Assembly: GCF_030296015.1 (NCBI RefSeq)
Contig: NZ_AP027368.1
Location: forward strand, 3,224,001-3,288,000
From: Ferrimonas sp. YFM
GTDB lineage: Bacteria > Pseudomonadota > Gammaproteobacteria > Enterobacterales > Shewanellaceae
DNA: 64,000 nt
Direction: 5' to 3'
Part shown: positions 42,371 to 51,420 of the stretch, one piece after another
How the letters are laid out: each line of letters opens with the position of its first letter
Numbering within the stretch: the stretch's first letter is position 1
Translations under genes and position numbers: made by a program
The notes under the pieces: model-generated
What the model was told of the DNA's origin: nothing
Databases searched by the model: none
What the model saw: only the letters and a program-made list of their open reading frames with translations

Positions 42371-45229
42371 TTAGAAGCTCATGCTGGCACGGGCATAGTA
42401 GTAACGACCAATCACGTCATAGGTAGACACGTCGGTGTTGGCGCCAAAGGCAGAGAACACAAACGGAGGCTGCTTGTCGAACATGTTGTCCACACCCAGG
42501 GTGAAGGTCAGGTTCTCGGTAGCGGCCCAGTTGGTCTGCAGGTCCCACACGGTGTTGGACGGTACGTCGCGGTCAAAGGCGTCGGTCCACCAGCCAGACT
42601 CGGTCTCGGTTACACCGGAGATGTAGCGACCGGTCAACGCAGTGTCGAAGTCAGAGATGCTCCACAACATGGTCAGGTTGGTCTTCCACTCGGCGAACAT
42701 GCCGTCGTGACCCTCTTCGAAGCGGCCAGTGTGATCAATGATCTCACCACCGGCAATCTCCTTCTCGTAGCTCAGCAGGTAGGTACCGTCCAGAGCAACG
42801 CGGAAGTCACCCCATTCGCCGGTCTCGAAACCGTAGCTGAACTCGAAGTCGATACCGTCAGTGTCGATACCACCAACGTTCACCTGATAGTCGTACACGA
42901 ACAGGATGTTACCTGGTACGGCAGAATCCAGACCGAAGCGCTCGATGGTGCCACAGTACTCACCACGCTCGTAACAGCCATCCAGGCGAGCCTGGGTGCC
43001 TACGGTAGAGATGGCGTCGGTCAGTTCGATGTTCCAGTAGTCGATGGTGGCAGAGAAGCCATCCAGCCACTCGGGGTTGTACACCAGACCGATGGTCATG
43101 ATCTCAGCCTCTTCAGGCTTCAGCTCAGTACCGTCTGTCCAGTTGTCAGCACCACCCACCTTGGTGGGGATCTGCTCAACACCGCCAGAATCGTAACCGC
43201 CTTCAGGTACACCGGTCGCGATACAGTTGGCGTTAACCGGGCCGGCCTCACAGGGGTCGGTCGCTTCAGGGAAGCTGGTGCTGGCACCGCCGAACAGTTC
43301 GGTGGTGTTAGGAGCACGGAAAGCCTCGGCGTAGCTGGCTCGCAGCAGCAGGTCGGAGGTTGGGCGCCACTCCAGGCCCGCACTTCCGGAGGTGTTGTCA
43401 CCGAAGGTGGAGTAGTCGGAGTAACGTACCGCCAGGGTCAGGTCCAGGCTCTCAACCAGAGGCGCGTCCTTAACCAGAGGCAGATAGAATTCGGCGAAGA
43501 ACTCATCCACGCTGTAGGAACCTTCGGTACCTACGGCAGAACCCGCGGTGGTGATGCCCTGCAGAATCAGAGAATCCGGGGTGTAGGAGCCGCTCTCTTT
43601 GCGGTATTCATAACCGGCAGCGAAGCCCACGTAACCGGCAGGCAGTTCGAACGCATCACCGGTGATGATGGCCTGAATGCCTTCCTGACGGTTCTGACCC
43701 AGCTCAGTGGTGTTGTAGTTACCACTGATGTACTGCAGCATCTCGGCAGTGATGGCGGAATCGGTGCCTGGCTGACCGAAGATGTTCAGAGGTACACAGC
43801 CATCAATGATGCCGCCCTCTTCGTTCAGACATACCAGAGACTGGCCGTTGGGAGCGTCGACAATGGGGTTGCCGCTGCCATCGACGATCAGTGCACCGTT
43901 CTCATCCAACCAACCGGTAGGACCTACGGCTTCGGCTACGCGATCCAGGTTGAAGTAACCCTCACCACGCTCAACGGAGTCGTTCTTACCGTAGTTGTAG
44001 GATACTTCCCAAGCCCAGCCGTTCTCCAGCTCGCCTTCGAAGCCCACAACGGTGCGGAAGGTCTTGTAGTCACGGGTGTTGGCACGACCACCGGTCTCAA
44101 CCATACGGCGACGCCAGTCGTTGATCACGAAGGAGTTGCCATCGGGATCCTTAGGACCCTGGGTGCGGTTGTAGTAGTTGTTTGGAGAGTAAGGTGCCGG
44201 AGAGCCGAAGAACACCAGAGGAGCCAGAGGCTCGGGGGCCAGCAGACGCTCACCGTTGGTTTCTACGTAGGACACTTCACTGAAGGCACGTACATCACCC
44301 AGGAAGCCCACCTGACCCAGCTCATAGCTGCCGAATACGTTGGCGTAACGGCGGGTACTTGGAGTCTGCAGGTAGTTAACTGGGTTGTAGTTATAGGAGT
44401 CGGTGGCACCGTTGTAGGCACGCCAGTCACCAAACTCCGGGCCACGGGTAACGTTGTCACCGTCGTAGCCGTCCATGTTGCCCCATGGTGGCGCGGAGGA
44501 ACCACCCGGCTGGGTAGTGCCGTCTGGGTAAGCACGCAGCTCGAACTCGGAGAAGCCACGATCGCCCATCAGAACCTGACCCTGATCGGCCCAGCCCAGA
44601 GCAACCACAACGTTACCCTTGTCGCTGGCCGCGCCGAAGGTTACGTCGATGGACTTCTTCTCACCGTCACCTTCACCGGACTCACCATACTCCAGCTTCA
44701 CATCGAAGCCTTCAAAGTCGGTCTTGGTGATGATGTTTACTACGCCGGCGATGGCGTCGGAGCCGTAAACGGCGGACGCACCATCTTTCAGCACTTCAAC
44801 GCGCTTGATGATGGCGGTGGGGATGGTATTCAGGTCAACGGAGCCGTTGGCGCCGCCACCACCGGCCACAACGCGGCGGCCGTTGATCAGGACCAGAGTA
44901 CGCTCAGAACCGATACCCCGCAGGGAGAAACGAACGGAGGAATCACCGCCGTTGTTGGTCTGAGTGTTCACTGCTGCACCCGCTGAGGAACTCAGGTTTT
45001 GCAACAAGTCACCTACGTTGGTGACGCTCATTTTTTCAATGGAAGCTTGATCAATCACGGTGACCGGATTGGCGCCTTCCATGTCGGTACGCTTAATACG
45101 AGAACCGGTGACCTCGATACGTTCAACACCTTCCTCTTCCGCCCATACTGGGGCTGCGGTCATCGCGGCGGCAGAAGCACCGGCGATTAAGGACAGTCGA
45201 ACAGCTTTTGAGACTGTGCTGCTTTGCAT
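42371..45229 (-). CDS. TonB-dependent outer-membrane receptor 6
   Basis: 952 residues. Signal peptide MQSSTVSKAVRLSLIAGASA... ending in APVWA, TonB-box-like GVERIEVTGSRIKR, plug (SVRFSLRGIGSERTLVLING, DGASAVYGSDAIAGVVNI) and barrel ending YYARASMSF. Start ATG 45229 has GGGAG seven bases upstream; the open frame to 45247 is leader. It flanks the TonB2 operon on the other side from receptor 5. Plug wording is close to receptors 4 and 5. Substrate unknown. Confidence 0.94.
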   Translation of the reverse strand: MQSSTVSKAVRLSLIAGASAAAMTAAPVWAEEEGVERIEVTGSRIKRTDMEGANPVTVIDQASIEKMSVTNVGDLLQNLSSSAGAAVNTQTNNGGDSSVRFSLRGIGSERTLVLINGRRVVAGGGGANGSVDLNTIPTAIIKRVEVLKDGASAVYGSDAIAGVVNIITKTDFEGFDVKLEYGESGEGDGEKKSIDVTFGAASDKGNVVVALGWADQGQVLMGDRGFSEFELRAYPDGTTQPGGSSAPPWGNMDGYDGDNVTRGPEFGDWRAYNGATDSYNYNPVNYLQTPSTRRYANVFGSYELGQVGFLGDVRAFSEVSYVETNGERLLAPEPLAPLVFFGSPAPYSPNNYYNRTQGPKDPDGNSFVINDWRRRMVETGGRANTRDYKTFRTVVGFEGELENGWAWEVSYNYGKNDSVERGEGYFNLDRVAEAVGPTGWLDENGALIVDGSGNPIVDAPNGQSLVCLNEEGGIIDGCVPLNIFGQPGTDSAITAEMLQYISGNYNTTELGQNRQEGIQAIITGDAFELPAGYVGFAAGYEYRKESGSYTPDSLILQGITTAGSAVGTEGSYSVDEFFAEFYLPLVKDAPLVESLDLTLAVRYSDYSTFGDNTSGSAGLEWRPTSDLLLRASYAEAFRAPNTTELFGGASTSFPEATDPCEAGPVNANCIATGVPEGGYDSGGVEQIPTKVGGADNWTDGTELKPEEAEIMTIGLVYNPEWLDGFSATIDYWNIELTDAISTVGTQARLDGCYERGEYCGTIERFGLDSAVPGNILFVYDYQVNVGGIDTDGIDFEFSYGFETGEWGDFRVALDGTYLLSYEKEIAGGEIIDHTGRFEEGHDGMFAEWKTNLTMLWSISDFDTALTGRYISGVTETESGWWTDAFDRDVPSNTVWDLQTNWAATENLTFTLGVDNMFDKQPPFVFSAFGANTDVSTYDVIGRYYYARASMSF

Positions 45230-45631
45230 GTTTATCTCCCTAGACACATCAATGTGTTTATTGTTTTGTCCGTAGCGACTTGAATCCCAAATTAAGAACG
45301 CTTCGGTAGGGCAAGCCCTTTAGCAACACCGATATTAATCACAGGGGCAACAGCTATGCAACCTTTCTTTTACATGAGTTTTGTCAGCAAGAGATGGTGC
45401 GGCGCTCAAGGAATAACCAAAACAAAGTTCAACCCACTTCAAATAGTGAGCAGCATCCGCATAACCCACTCCAAAAAACGAATTTCAGTTTAATACTCCG
45501 TTGACAAAGGGTGTGACACAATTTTTACAACCAAAATTTCACCCTGATCGAAGATCTAATTTCATTAACAAACCGGATACACACAATCATTAACTGGGCA
45601 ATATTGTCAATTTCCGACCTATTTGACCGAC
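45230..45631. other. Leader region of receptor 6
   Basis: 402 bp between receptor 6 and the porin terminator. AT-rich distal half. A half CRP-like site (TGTGACACAATTTTTA) is centred about 290 bp upstream of the start, but the second half-site is poor. The motif shared by receptors 2-4 is absent. Confidence 0.45.
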
Positions 45632-45664
45632 AAAAAAAAGGCCGCCCTCTAAAGGGCGGCCCAT
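45632..45664 (-). terminator. Intrinsic terminator of the porin gene
   Basis: Nine-base GGCCGCCCT/AGGGCGGCC stem, loop CTAA, beside an A8 run, 20 bp past the porin stop. Confidence 0.9.
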
Positions 45665-45684
45665 TCTACAAATTTATGTGTGCA

Positions 45685-46713
45685 TTACAGATAAATACGC
45701 AGACCGATAGCGAAAGCGTTGTCATCCAGGTCATCGCCGGTACCGAAGCGGTACTCACCGTAGGTTTCAACGTTGCTGCTCAGCATTTTCGCCGCACCCA
45801 CCAGGATGTCGGACTCGTTGTATTTGCGGCCCAGGGCGTCAACGGCATCTTTGGACTTGATGAAGCGGTGCATGGTGTACACCGTGGTGTCGTTGTCGAA
45901 ACCGTAGCTCAGTACAGACTCCAGACCTTCGGACTCACCGGTGAAGCGGTAGTCTTCCTGGTTGTCACCCTGCATGTAGGCAACGGCGGCATACAGGCCT
46001 TTGCTCCAGGTACCGTAGCTGGCAGATACGATGGTGCCATCTACGCTCTCGCCATCTTCCAGAACCACACCGTTAGGGGTGGTGAAGGAACCGTCTACGT
46101 CGCCGCCGTAGTAACCGGCGCCCAGGCTGATCTGGCCAACCTTGTATACCAGGCTGCCGCCCATGCGGTCATCCAGACCGTTTTCGGCACCCTGCCACTG
46201 CAGGCCCAGGGTCAGCTCACCGGCACCGCCCAGAGAGAAGGTGTTGTGGTACTGCAGAGCCTGATCCGCACGGCCCATACCGGTTTCACCGCCATCGACG
46301 CCGTAGGAGTATACGCCCAGGTGATCGGCCCAGAAGGCGTATGCGTAATCGGTGACCACTGCCACGTCATAGTATACAGACCACTGTTTACCAACGGAGA
46401 TGCGACCGTAATCGTCGTGAGAGATGCCGATGTAACCCAGACGGGTTTTGAAGGATTCGCCGCCGTTCACCATGTTGAACTGGCTTTCCATGCGGGAGTC
46501 GACCTTAAAGCCGTTACCCATGTCGCGATCAAAGCTGAAGTTGATGCGCGGCATGTTGTCATTGATCTTGGTGTCGCCGGATTTGTCATCCAGCTGAACG
46601 GTTAGGTGGCCACCCATAGTTACGGAATTAACACCGTCGTTATACAACTCAACTGCCTGTGCTTGGGCAGCCAACAACGCCGGAACGGCAACTGCAATAA
46701 GTGACTTTTTCAT
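45685..46713 (-). CDS. Gram-negative general porin (OmpC/OmpU-like)
   Basis: 342 residues. Signal peptide MKKSLIAVAVPALLAAQAQA, mature start VELYNDGVNSVTMGGHLTVQ, porin strands with RLGYIGISHDDYGRISVGKQ (typical of the loop 3 region), and the terminal strand NAFAIGLRIYL. A trimeric diffusion channel for small hydrophilic solutes. Mature end is Leu after a Tyr, not the classical Phe. Own promoter region (228 bp) and terminator. Ribosome-binding site AAGGTTAGG before the ATG. Confidence 0.92.
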   Translation of the reverse strand: MKKSLIAVAVPALLAAQAQAVELYNDGVNSVTMGGHLTVQLDDKSGDTKINDNMPRINFSFDRDMGNGFKVDSRMESQFNMVNGGESFKTRLGYIGISHDDYGRISVGKQWSVYYDVAVVTDYAYAFWADHLGVYSYGVDGGETGMGRADQALQYHNTFSLGGAGELTLGLQWQGAENGLDDRMGGSLVYKVGQISLGAGYYGGDVDGSFTTPNGVVLEDGESVDGTIVSASYGTWSKGLYAAVAYMQGDNQEDYRFTGESEGLESVLSYGFDNDTTVYTMHRFIKSKDAVDALGRKYNESDILVGAAKMLSSNVETYGEYRFGTGDDLDDNAFAIGLRIYL

Positions 46714-46941
46714 CTAACCTAACCTTGTGTGTATCTGATTCTTAGTGTGTCTCCCAATCCATCGCGAGCAACATTCATCCGCTGAAGGGGACCGAGACTA
46801 GCAAGAAATCTTCAAATCACACGACGATCAACTTCACACTTTTGTCAGGCTAAATGCATTAAATTGCATCAGAAACGCATAAATTACTTTTTAATAACCA
46901 CCTTCGACTCCTTTTCGTTACAGTCACTTAACAAGGCCTCA
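46714..46941. other. Porin promoter region
   Basis: 228 bp between the porin start and the polB stop, AT-rich toward polB. No terminator is evident for polB. I see nothing specific apart from the A/T-rich promoter-like stretch at about 46850-46900. Confidence 0.4.
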
Positions 46942-49269
46942 TTAAAATAAACCCATCTGACCTGTCATCAGTTTTTCCAGAGTCGTGGGTGACTCCTGAT
47001 GAGCCAGCACCGGCTCCACCACCGGCTCGATCTGTTTCTCCAGATAATGCTCATAGTCCGGCGTCACCTCCCCCTCCTCCAGAGGAGTGGGGCCGCTGCG
47101 CCCCATGACATAGGCTATCTGACTGCCGCGGCGATAGCGCTGCCTGCCAAGCAACTGATTGGCCCGCTCCGCCGCCACCACATGAGGCCCCTTTGAGCGA
47201 TACTCTCCCAGCTCCTGTCTGAGTCGCTTGCGGTACACCAGCAGATCATCACACTCGCCACGCATCAGCGCCTCGGTTCTCTCCAGCACCAGAGGAATCA
47301 CCGGTTTTCCTTCAAACCAGTGCCGATACAACTGTTGCTGCAACTCGCGAGCCAAAGGGGTCCAGTCACTGCGTACCGTCTCCATCCCCTTAAACACCAG
47401 CTCCAGTTGGCCACCCTTACGGGTCGCCCCCACATAGCGCTTCTTGGATCCGGTTTCCGCGCCGCGAATGGTGGGCATAAAAAAGTGCTCGAAGTGGGTT
47501 TCAAACTCCAGCTCCAGCACACTGTCCAGCGCCAGCTCATCCTGCAACTTCTGCTGCCAGCGTCGATTAACCAGTTGAACCAGCTCCCGGCCAATCTCGC
47601 AGGCCCGCTCGGCGGTGAGGTGATCGCCGACATGGACGAAGGTGGAATCCGTGTCCCCGTATATCACCTCATAGCCCTCAGCCTCAATCCAGGATCTGGT
47701 GGTCTTCATGATCTCGTGACCGCGCAGGGTAATGGAGGAGGCCAGCCTGGGATCGTGGAACCGGCACCCGGCCGCTCCCAGCACCCCGTAAAAGGAGTTC
47801 ATCAGAATCTTGATCGCCTGTGACAGCGGTGCGTCCTTACCGGCCTTGGCCAGTTCCCTCTGTTGCCACAACCCTTCGATGATCGCCGGAAGACGGTGTC
47901 GCCGCCGGTGGAAGCGGGCCCCCCGGAAACCGTCAACGGCGTCGGCCTCATCGGCCCGGTCGGCCGCCACCATTCCCATGGGGTCGATGAGGAAGGTGCG
48001 AATGATGGAGGGGTAGAGAGACTTGAAATCCAGCACCAACACATTGCGATAGCGCCCCGGCCTGGAGTCCATCACATAGCCACCGGGGCTGGGGGCGATG
48101 TCACTCTCGGTGAGATCCGGCGCCACAAAGCCGGCGCGATGGAGTTCGGGCAGGTAGAGGTTGGTAAAGGCCGCCACCGAGCCGCCCAGCCTGTCCATCT
48201 GCAGTCCGGTCAGCTGCGCCCGCCGGCAGGCGAAAGGCAGCAGGTGCAACTTGTCGAAGATGCGCCTCACCAACTCGCAATCCATCAGGTTGTAGTGTGC
48301 CAGAGCCTGTTTATCATGATGGAAGTTGTGTTCAATCTCCTCCATGCGGTTGCCGCTGTCCTGGCACGCCTTGCCCTCCCCCAACAGCTCCTTGGCGACG
48401 TTATCCAGGGCAAAGCTGTCAAACTGATAGAAGGCCGCCTTGAGCCAGTCGATGCCATCGAGGACAACCCGCCCCGCCAGGCCATAACCTCTGCCCGGCC
48501 CAGCCTGCTGTTGCCACAGTGGCAATGTCTCCCCCCGGCCCAGGGTAAAGGGGATGCCATGCAGCTCGGCGCGCTTTTGCAGCAGCTTCAGGTCGAAGCC
48601 CACCACGTTCCAGCCAATGATGACGTCCGGGTCAAAGCGCCCGAACCAGGCGAGCAGGGCCCTAATCAATTCGGCCTCATCCACACACCACCTTATATAA
48701 GGAGGGGCATCCGCTTCAGGCTCTCCCCTCATCAGCACGCAGGCGTCCATGTCGCTGTGCAACCCTATGGAGTAGAGTTCCCCCTGGCGGCTGCACTCGA
48801 TGTCCAGGGAGACCAGTGTCAGCGCCGGAAGCCTATCCGAAGCACGTACCTGCAGCCCCTCGGGCCCTTGGCGCCAGGAGAGTGCCGAGGTGATGCGGCG
48901 CTCCATAAGAAAGCGGTCGCAGGCGCGCACATCGCTCTCCAGCAGGGGGATGTCACGACTCTGGCAGAAGGATTGCAGCTCATACCAGAGCTTATCGGAG
49001 CGGAGGTAGACCCCGAGTTGCGGCCGGTGACCAAAGTCTGTGGCCTGAATCGAGGCCAGTTGCCACTGGCTGCGCGGCCAGGGACTGAGCCACTGCCTCA
49101 GCGCCTGTTCCTGCTCTGCGGGGACAAACCCCTGGTGGGCCTGGCCGGGAATGGTCAGCCTGACCGGCCCCTGATCAGTGGCCAGCCAGTACTCCAGGGT
49201 GATGCCCTGCTCGTCGCCATACTGGTTACGGCTCAGCAACCAGCCGGTTTGATGTGTGGGTTCGGTCAT
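46942..49269 (-). CDS. polB: DNA polymerase II (family B)
   Basis: 775 residues, close to the 783 of E. coli PolB. All key motifs are intact: exonuclease D156 and E158 (SLDIECS), D226 (GFDLKLL), D330 (YNLMDCELV); polymerase motif A with D414 (LVLDFKSLYPSII), motif B (KILMNSFYG, 487-495) and motif C with D539 and D541 (YGDTDST). It therefore has both synthesis and 3'-5' proofreading. SOS-induced enzyme used in replication restart and lesion bypass. The start is an ATG with a weak GTGAG upstream. Divergent from dinG across a 62-bp gap that holds a LexA-like box. Confidence 0.97.
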   Translation of the reverse strand: MTEPTHQTGWLLSRNQYGDEQGITLEYWLATDQGPVRLTIPGQAHQGFVPAEQEQALRQWLSPWPRSQWQLASIQATDFGHRPQLGVYLRSDKLWYELQSFCQSRDIPLLESDVRACDRFLMERRITSALSWRQGPEGLQVRASDRLPALTLVSLDIECSRQGELYSIGLHSDMDACVLMRGEPEADAPPYIRWCVDEAELIRALLAWFGRFDPDVIIGWNVVGFDLKLLQKRAELHGIPFTLGRGETLPLWQQQAGPGRGYGLAGRVVLDGIDWLKAAFYQFDSFALDNVAKELLGEGKACQDSGNRMEEIEHNFHHDKQALAHYNLMDCELVRRIFDKLHLLPFACRRAQLTGLQMDRLGGSVAAFTNLYLPELHRAGFVAPDLTESDIAPSPGGYVMDSRPGRYRNVLVLDFKSLYPSIIRTFLIDPMGMVAADRADEADAVDGFRGARFHRRRHRLPAIIEGLWQQRELAKAGKDAPLSQAIKILMNSFYGVLGAAGCRFHDPRLASSITLRGHEIMKTTRSWIEAEGYEVIYGDTDSTFVHVGDHLTAERACEIGRELVQLVNRRWQQKLQDELALDSVLELEFETHFEHFFMPTIRGAETGSKKRYVGATRKGGQLELVFKGMETVRSDWTPLARELQQQLYRHWFEGKPVIPLVLERTEALMRGECDDLLVYRKRLRQELGEYRSKGPHVVAAERANQLLGRQRYRRGSQIAYVMGRSGPTPLEEGEVTPDYEHYLEKQIEPVVEPVLAHQESPTTLEKLMTGQMGLF

Positions 49270-49288
49270 TGAGGCATTCTCACCTAAA

Positions 49289-49308
49289 TACTGGTATTCT
49301 GTACAGCT
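49289..49308. promoter_or_regulatory. LexA (SOS) box between polB and dinG
   Basis: The core CTGGTATTCTGTACAG, flanked by TA and CT, matches LexA consensus CTGT-N8-ACAG with one change (CTGG for CTGT). polB and dinG are both LexA targets in E. coli, and this box sits centrally between the two divergent starts, so joint SOS control is likely. Confidence 0.75.
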
Positions 49309-49331
49309 ACTTTCCCCAACCCACGCACAGC

Positions 49332-51419
49332 ATGCTCAGCGATAAAACCAAGAAACTGACCCGCCAGGCCTACAACGGCATCGCCGAAGCGATCCCCAAC
49401 TTCGTTCGGCGCAAGGAGCAAAACTACCTGATTGCCGAAATCGCCAAGACCCTGGCCGGTGAGTACTGCAAGGAGCGGCGCATTATGGTAGTCCAGGCGG
49501 GCACCGGCACGGGTAAATCCCTGGCCTACTGCCTCGGCGCCATTCCTCAGGCCCTGGCCAGCGGCCGCAAGGTATGCATCGCCACCGCCACCGTCGCCCT
49601 GCAGGAGCAGCTGGTGAACAAGGACCTGCCCCTGGTACAGAAGCACAGTGGCATGAACTTCCGCTTTGGCCTGGCCAAGGGACGGCAACGCTATGCCTGC
49701 CTCTCCAAGCTGGAGCTGCTGGCCGGCGAAGCCGGTGAAGGGGAAACCGGTCAGCAGGCCCTGTGGGAGAGCAAACCCGCCAGTGCCGATGTCGCCCTGC
49801 TGAAACGCCTGCACCAGGCCTATCATGAGGGCAAGTGGAATGGCGAGGTGGACAGCGTCCCCGAGCCGGTACCCGATTACCTGTGGCAGCAGATTGGCTC
49901 TGACAAGCACAGCTGCAACAAGCAGCTGGCCGCGCACCGCGACTGCCCCTTCCACCGCAGCCGGGACGAGATGGACAGCTGGGACGTACTGATCGTCAAC
50001 CACTCGCTGCTGTTGGCGGATCTGGAGCTGGGTGGCGGCAAGATCCTCCCCGATCCGGACTCCATGTATTACATCGTCGACGAAGCCCATCACCTGCCTC
50101 AGGTGACCCGGGATTTCTCCGCCGCCAGCGCCAACATGAAAAGCACGGTGGAATGGCTAGGTAAACTGGAAAAATCCGCCCACAAACTGGCCCGGGAACT
50201 GCGCTCCGACAAGGCCACCAACCTCGCCATGGAACTGACCGAAGATCTTGAGGCCCTGGGCGACGGCCTGGGTCAGGTGGTCAGCTTCTGCGAAGCCAAC
50301 CAAAGTCTGTTCGACAACCCTGAGCTGCGCCACCGTTTCGAAAACGGCGCCCTGCCCGAGGTGCTGGTCACCCTGGCCACCAACCTCAAGACCGCCTGCG
50401 GCCAGGGACTGAAGAAGCTCACCAAGCTGCAGACCATGCTGATGGAATCGGTCAAGGAGGGGGAGATCAAAGGCTGGCAGGCCGAGCCCATGGTGGCCGA
50501 AGTGGGCATGCACCTGCAGCGGCTGGAGGGGCTGACCCAACTGTGGCAGATGATGTCCAGAGAGATCCCGGAAAACAGCGCACCGCTGGCCCGCTGGATA
50601 GAAAAGGTGGAGTTTCAGCAACGCCACGACTTTCATGTGAGCACCTCCCCCATAGAGATCGGCTTTATGCTGGAGGAGATGCTGTGGAGCAAGGCCGCCG
50701 GCGTCGCCCTGCTCTCCGCCACCCTGATGGCCCTGGGCAGCTTCGATCACTACCGTCATCAGGTGGGGCTGCGCAACGACGACGGCACCCGATACACCGC
50801 CCTGCCCTCACCGTTCGATTACCAGCAGAACGCCACCCTGTTCCTGCCCAAGGTCGCGGTGGAGCCCCAGGATGACCGCTTCGGCGACATGCTGGTGAAG
50901 ACCATCCCGGATCTGCTGGAGGAGGAGACCGCCAGCCTGGTGCTCTTCACCTCCTACCGCCAGATGGAGGCGGTGGCGGACACCCTAAGGATGCACAAGA
51001 AGCTGCCGATTCTGGTGCAGGGCGAGGGCGCCCGCTCCGAGCTAATCGCCGAACACAAGGCCCGCATCGACCGGGGCGAGGTGTCCATCCTGTTTGGCAC
51101 CAGCAGCTTCTCCGAAGGACTGGACCTGCCGGGAGACTACCTGACCAACCTGATCATCACCCGACTGCCCTTTGCCGTACCCACGTCACCGGTGGAACAG
51201 GCGCACGCCGAATACATCAAGTCCAAAGGGGGCAACCCCTTTTTGCAGTTGGCGGTTCCCGATGCAGCCAAAAAACTGGTACAGTCCTGCGGTCGCTTGC
51301 TTCGCAACGAAACCGACTATGGCAGAATCACAGTGCTGGACCGACGCCTGGTGACCAAGCGTTACGGCGGCGCCCTGTTGGACTCTCTGCCCCCCTACCG
51401 CCGCCATATTGAATATTGA
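49332..51419 (+). CDS. dinG: ATP-dependent DNA helicase DinG
   Basis: 695 residues, XPD-like superfamily 2 helicase that unwinds DNA with 5' single strands, R-loops and G-quadruplexes. Walker A is AGTGTGKS (56-63), DEAH box at 250-253, late motifs SCGRLLRNETD and VLFTSYRQMEAV. Cysteines that would hold the 4Fe-4S cluster are C123, C195 and C205; the fourth ligand, which in E. coli lies between the last two, is absent (NKQLAAHRD). Start ATG 49332 has a poor ribosome-binding site; the frame is open from 49254 but overlaps polB. Stop two bases before the TSUP gene ATG. Confidence 0.95.
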   Translation: MLSDKTKKLTRQAYNGIAEAIPNFVRRKEQNYLIAEIAKTLAGEYCKERRIMVVQAGTGTGKSLAYCLGAIPQALASGRKVCIATATVALQEQLVNKDLPLVQKHSGMNFRFGLAKGRQRYACLSKLELLAGEAGEGETGQQALWESKPASADVALLKRLHQAYHEGKWNGEVDSVPEPVPDYLWQQIGSDKHSCNKQLAAHRDCPFHRSRDEMDSWDVLIVNHSLLLADLELGGGKILPDPDSMYYIVDEAHHLPQVTRDFSAASANMKSTVEWLGKLEKSAHKLARELRSDKATNLAMELTEDLEALGDGLGQVVSFCEANQSLFDNPELRHRFENGALPEVLVTLATNLKTACGQGLKKLTKLQTMLMESVKEGEIKGWQAEPMVAEVGMHLQRLEGLTQLWQMMSREIPENSAPLARWIEKVEFQQRHDFHVSTSPIEIGFMLEEMLWSKAAGVALLSATLMALGSFDHYRHQVGLRNDDGTRYTALPSPFDYQQNATLFLPKVAVEPQDDRFGDMLVKTIPDLLEEETASLVLFTSYRQMEAVADTLRMHKKLPILVQGEGARSELIAEHKARIDRGEVSILFGTSSFSEGLDLPGDYLTNLIITRLPFAVPTSPVEQAHAEYIKSKGGNPFLQLAVPDAAKKLVQSCGRLLRNETDYGRITVLDRRLVTKRYGGALLDSLPPYRRHIEY

Positions 51420-51420
51420 G

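Noticed and set aside
42290-44986. An 898-codon open frame on the plus strand opposite receptor 6
   Set aside because: It mirrors the receptor's codons, has no signal peptide, domain or ribosome-binding site, and the receptor on the other strand is unmistakable.
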